Assembly: GCA_029861675.1 (NCBI GenBank)
Contig: JAOTYV010000201.1
Span: 1-8,899, forward strand
Length of the DNA stretch: 8,899 nucleotides
Direction of reading: 5' to 3'
Source of the DNA: Alphaproteobacteria bacterium
Lineage (GTDB): Bacteria; Pseudomonadota; Alphaproteobacteria; UBA8366
Positions 6,734 to 8,899 of the stretch are shown piece by piece (position 1 is the stretch's first letter; each line of letters opens with the position of its first letter). Position numbers and translations under genes: made by a program. The notes under the pieces were generated by a model. That model worked only from the letters and a program-made list of their open reading frames with translations, searched no databases and had not been told where the DNA came from.

Positions 6734-7588
6734 TTGACTGTTTCCCACCTGCTCCCGCGTGTTTTATGGCGGAAGGATCCGGTTGCCGATCCATTGCCGT
6801 TAATGTTCGATTCACCGCACAGCGGCGTCGACATTCCCGACGATTTCGAATTCGTGTGCGCTCCGGCCCTCATAAAAGGCGGCGCCGATTTTTATGTCGA
6901 TGAACTCTATGCCGCGGCGCCCCAACACGGCGCGACATTGCTCGCCGCCCTATTCCCGCGGGCATATATCGATACCAATCGGCTTGAAATCGATATCGAC
7001 CCGTCGATGCTCGACGCACCGTGGCCGGGCGAGGTGAGGGAGGGCAGGAAAGAAGCCTGGAACGGGCTCGTCCGTTCGCGAACCCGAGGCGGCAAACCTT
7101 TTTATGACCGAAAATTACCGGTGGCCGATATCCAAAGCCGCATCGAGAAATACTATCGGCCCTATCACGCGGAACTCGAAAAATCGCTTGATGCCCTATG
7201 CGACCGGTTCGGCGGCGTCTGGCATATCAATTGCCATGCCTGTTCGCGGACCAACCATTGGAACGGTCAGCCCAACGCGGATTTCATCCTCGGCGACCGG
7301 TTCGGCAAAACCTGTGATCCGGAATTCATCGCGTTTCTCGCGGATACGATTTCCAGCCTGGGGCACAGCGTCAGCATCAACAAACCCTATGCCGGGCAAT
7401 CCTTGATCACCCGCTACAGCGCCCCGGAACGGCAGCGTCATAGCGTCCAGATCGAAATCAGCAGCGATTGTTATCGCGCCAAGAAATCCGTCGAGAAGAC
7501 GGAACAGTTCACGGCGTTTCAAGAAAATATCAGTGCGCTGATTGCAGCGACCGGCGACTACGTGCGGGCGAAAATTAAGAGTAGCTAA
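6734..7588 (+). CDS. N-formylglutamate amidohydrolase-like protein (FGase family)
   Basis: This 284-residue protein, read from a TTG start, matches the N-formylglutamate deformylase family. These are cytoplasmic metal-dependent amidases that in the histidine pathway release formate from N-formylglutamate. The family landmarks are in order: FDSPHSG (25-31), AYIDTNR (77-83), WHINCH (163-168), ADFILGDRFGKTC and VQIEI around Glu241. Two signatures are altered. Relatives usually read CHSMP after the metal-ligand His; here it is CHACSR. The EINRxLYM block reads EISSDCYR. No histidine-utilisation gene is nearby, so HutG is not a safe name and another N-acyl or formyl amide is possible. It is followed 65 bases later by the enolase-superfamily gene, probably in one transcript. 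Its divergent neighbour is the TRAP binding protein, which suggests shared control. Confidence 0.87.
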   Translation: MTVSHLLPRVLWRKDPVADPLPLMFDSPHSGVDIPDDFEFVCAPALIKGGADFYVDELYAAAPQHGATLLAALFPRAYIDTNRLEIDIDPSMLDAPWPGEVREGRKEAWNGLVRSRTRGGKPFYDRKLPVADIQSRIEKYYRPYHAELEKSLDALCDRFGGVWHINCHACSRTNHWNGQPNADFILGDRFGKTCDPEFIAFLADTISSLGHSVSINKPYAGQSLITRYSAPERQRHSVQIEISSDCYRAKKSVEKTEQFTAFQENISALIAATGDYVRAKIKSS

Positions 7589-7653
7589 GGGTAGCGCTGT
7601 ACGCCCTGTGTTAGATTTCTTTCACGAACGCCAGACCACCGAAGGGAGAGGCC

Positions 7654-8748
7654 ATGAAAATCGCCAGCTATGAAGCGACCACGTTGAGGGTGCCGGAAGA
7701 CGAGCCGCTGGCGAATATGCGGGACGGGGGCCGCGACCGCTTTCGCGACGTGATTATCCTGCGGCTCCGAACGGATAACGGGCTCGAAGGCATTGGCGTG
7801 ACCTTCTATGGCAGCAAGATGACCGGCAGCCTGCGTACCGCGGTCGAGGAACTATGTGAAATGACCGTTGGCGCCGACCCCATGCGGGTCGAAGCGATAA
7901 TCGAAACGTTACGGGCCGTGGGCGAGTCGGCGGGGCCGGGCGGTATTTTCACCCTGGCGCTCGCGGCAATCGACGTGGCCTTGTGGGACATCAAGGGTAA
8001 GGCGCTGGAGCAGCCGCTCTGGAAGTTGCTGGGTGGACACCGGGACCGCGTACCCACCTATGCGTCCGGCGCGTTGCGGCGCGGCCTGACGGACGATCAG
8101 GCGCAGCGCGCCGCGCAAATTCTGGTGCAGAAGGGCTTCCGGGAAATGAAGACCCAGATGGCGCTGCCCGGCAATCCGACACCGGCGGATGAAATGCGCC
8201 GCGTCCGCGTGGTGCGCGAAGCGATCGGCCCGGACATCAAGCTGATGTGCGATATCAACCAGCGCTGGCGGCCGGAACAGGCAATCGACATCGGCAGCCG
8301 GGTCGAGGATGTCGGCCTGTTCTGGCTCGAGGATGTGACCAGGGCCGACGACTATCAGGGACTGGCCCGCGTCACCGCCGCCCTGAACACGCCGATTGCC
8401 GGCGGCGAATACCTCTACGGCATTGCGCCTTTTCGTCAGATGATCGAGGCGCGGTCGGTCGATATCGTCATGATCGACATCGTGCGGGTCGGCGGCGTCA
8501 CCCAATGGATGAAGGTCGCCGGCATGGCGGAGGCGTTCAACCTGCCGGTGGTCAGCCATGTGATGCCGGAAATCCTGGTGCATGTGGTCGCCGCCTGTCC
8601 GAACGGGCTGACCGTGGAATACATGCCGTGGACGCTCGCGCTGTACGAGGAGACGCCGGAGGTCGAAAACGGCGAACTCATCCTGCCGGACAAGCCGGGG
8701 CTGGGCCTAAAATTCGACGAAAAGGCGATCGCCGCGTTCAAGGCGTGA
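7654..8748 (+). CDS. Mandelate racemase / muconate lactonizing enzyme family protein (enolase superfamily)
   Basis: This 364-residue protein has the capping domain (about 1-125) and TIM barrel of the superfamily, whose members abstract the alpha-proton of a carboxylate bound to Mg. The metal ligands are Asp200 (CDINQRW), Glu226 (WLED) and Glu252 (GGEY). A His302/Asp275 dyad (SHVMPE and DIVRVGG) and Glu322 (VEY) complete the site. These six are each five residues beyond mandelate racemase 195, 221, 247, 297, 270 and 317, which places the gene in the mandelate racemase subgroup. The usual KxK on the second barrel strand reads K166-T-Q168, so the second Lys is Gln. That leaves His302 as the evident base and favours a dehydratase or one-sided reaction over racemisation. 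ATG 7654 has AGGGAG five bases upstream (7643-7648). The substrate is probably a hydroxy or sugar acid, which is not provable here. Confidence 0.92.
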   Translation: MKIASYEATTLRVPEDEPLANMRDGGRDRFRDVIILRLRTDNGLEGIGVTFYGSKMTGSLRTAVEELCEMTVGADPMRVEAIIETLRAVGESAGPGGIFTLALAAIDVALWDIKGKALEQPLWKLLGGHRDRVPTYASGALRRGLTDDQAQRAAQILVQKGFREMKTQMALPGNPTPADEMRRVRVVREAIGPDIKLMCDINQRWRPEQAIDIGSRVEDVGLFWLEDVTRADDYQGLARVTAALNTPIAGGEYLYGIAPFRQMIEARSVDIVMIDIVRVGGVTQWMKVAGMAEAFNLPVVSHVMPEILVHVVAACPNGLTVEYMPWTLALYEETPEVENGELILPDKPGLGLKFDEKAIAAFKA

Positions 8749-8899
8749 CGCGGAAGCGACGACCACGCCGGTGCGCCTATACTGCTTGCGCGGAAACGTG
8801 CCCTGATGTTCCGCCGCGCGCCGATGTCGTGCACGAGAACAGGGCTGGGCCGGTCGATGCTGTGGACGCAGCAGCGGGCGCAACGCGGGCGGCGCGAAC
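8749..8899. other. Non-coding or unresolved 3' end of the window
   Basis: No gene can be supported in these 151 bases. A TATACT box at 8778-8783 resembles a -10 element, but no good -35 lies 16-18 bases before it. Two plus-strand frames stay open to the window edge: one from ATG 8806, and one that is open through this whole stretch and has a possible GTG at 8829. Neither encodes a recognisable sequence or has a clear ribosome site. A downstream gene may begin here. Confidence 0.3.

Noticed and set aside
8806..8899. A possible gene start at ATG 8806 running off the window.
   Set aside because: The 31 visible residues are Arg-rich, match nothing I recognise, and no Shine-Dalgarno sequence precedes them.
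1..8899. Search for CRISPR arrays, IS elements, tRNA genes, phage or defence genes.
   Set aside because: No regularly spaced repeats, transposase-like frames, terminal inverted repeats or tRNA-like folds were seen in reading the window.

Overview
The window is GC-rich DNA (about 60% by eye) from what looks like an alphaproteobacterium. The gene types (TRAP binding protein, GMC oxidoreductase, enolase-superfamily enzyme, N-formylglutamate amidohydrolase-like protein, zinc-free MDR reductase) and the codon use fit a Rhodospirillales- or Rhizobiales-like heterotroph. The taxonomy is inferred from gene content only. No rRNA, tRNA, CRISPR array, insertion sequence, phage gene or toxin-antitoxin pair was seen. 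The window reads as a metabolic accessory region for uptake and oxidation of small organic compounds.

Layout. Block 1 (plus strand, 2-3331) holds the C-terminal part of an acetylxylan esterase/cephalosporin deacetylase-like hydrolase. A second, shorter member of the same fold overlaps its stop codon by one base and has lost the visible catalytic residues. A zinc-independent quinone-reductase-like MDR protein and a carboxymuconolactone decarboxylase (CMD)-like protein follow. Block 2 (minus strand, 6418 down to 3452) holds a secreted DctP-type TRAP solute-binding protein, a strong intrinsic terminator, then a GMC-family FAD oxidoreductase. Blocks 1 and 2 converge at 3332-3451. Block 3 (plus strand, 6734-8748) diverges from the binding-protein gene across a 315-base control region. 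It holds an N-formylglutamate amidohydrolase-like protein (TTG start) and a mandelate racemase/muconate lactonizing enzyme-type member of the enolase superfamily. The last 151 bases hold no gene I can support.

How the genes may work together (inference): the binding protein captures an organic acid or related solute in the periplasm. The GMC enzyme oxidises an alcohol group, the enolase-superfamily enzyme abstracts an alpha-proton from a carboxylate (dehydration or epimerisation), and the hydrolases cleave ester or amide groups. The MDR and CMD-like proteins handle reduction or redox steps. No substrate can be named from sequence alone, and the TRAP membrane subunits are not in the window.

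The most notable points are the translationally coupled active/inactive esterase pair, the departures from family active-site signatures in three other enzymes (CMD-like, amidohydrolase-like, enolase superfamily), and the lone TRAP binding protein closed off by its own terminator.
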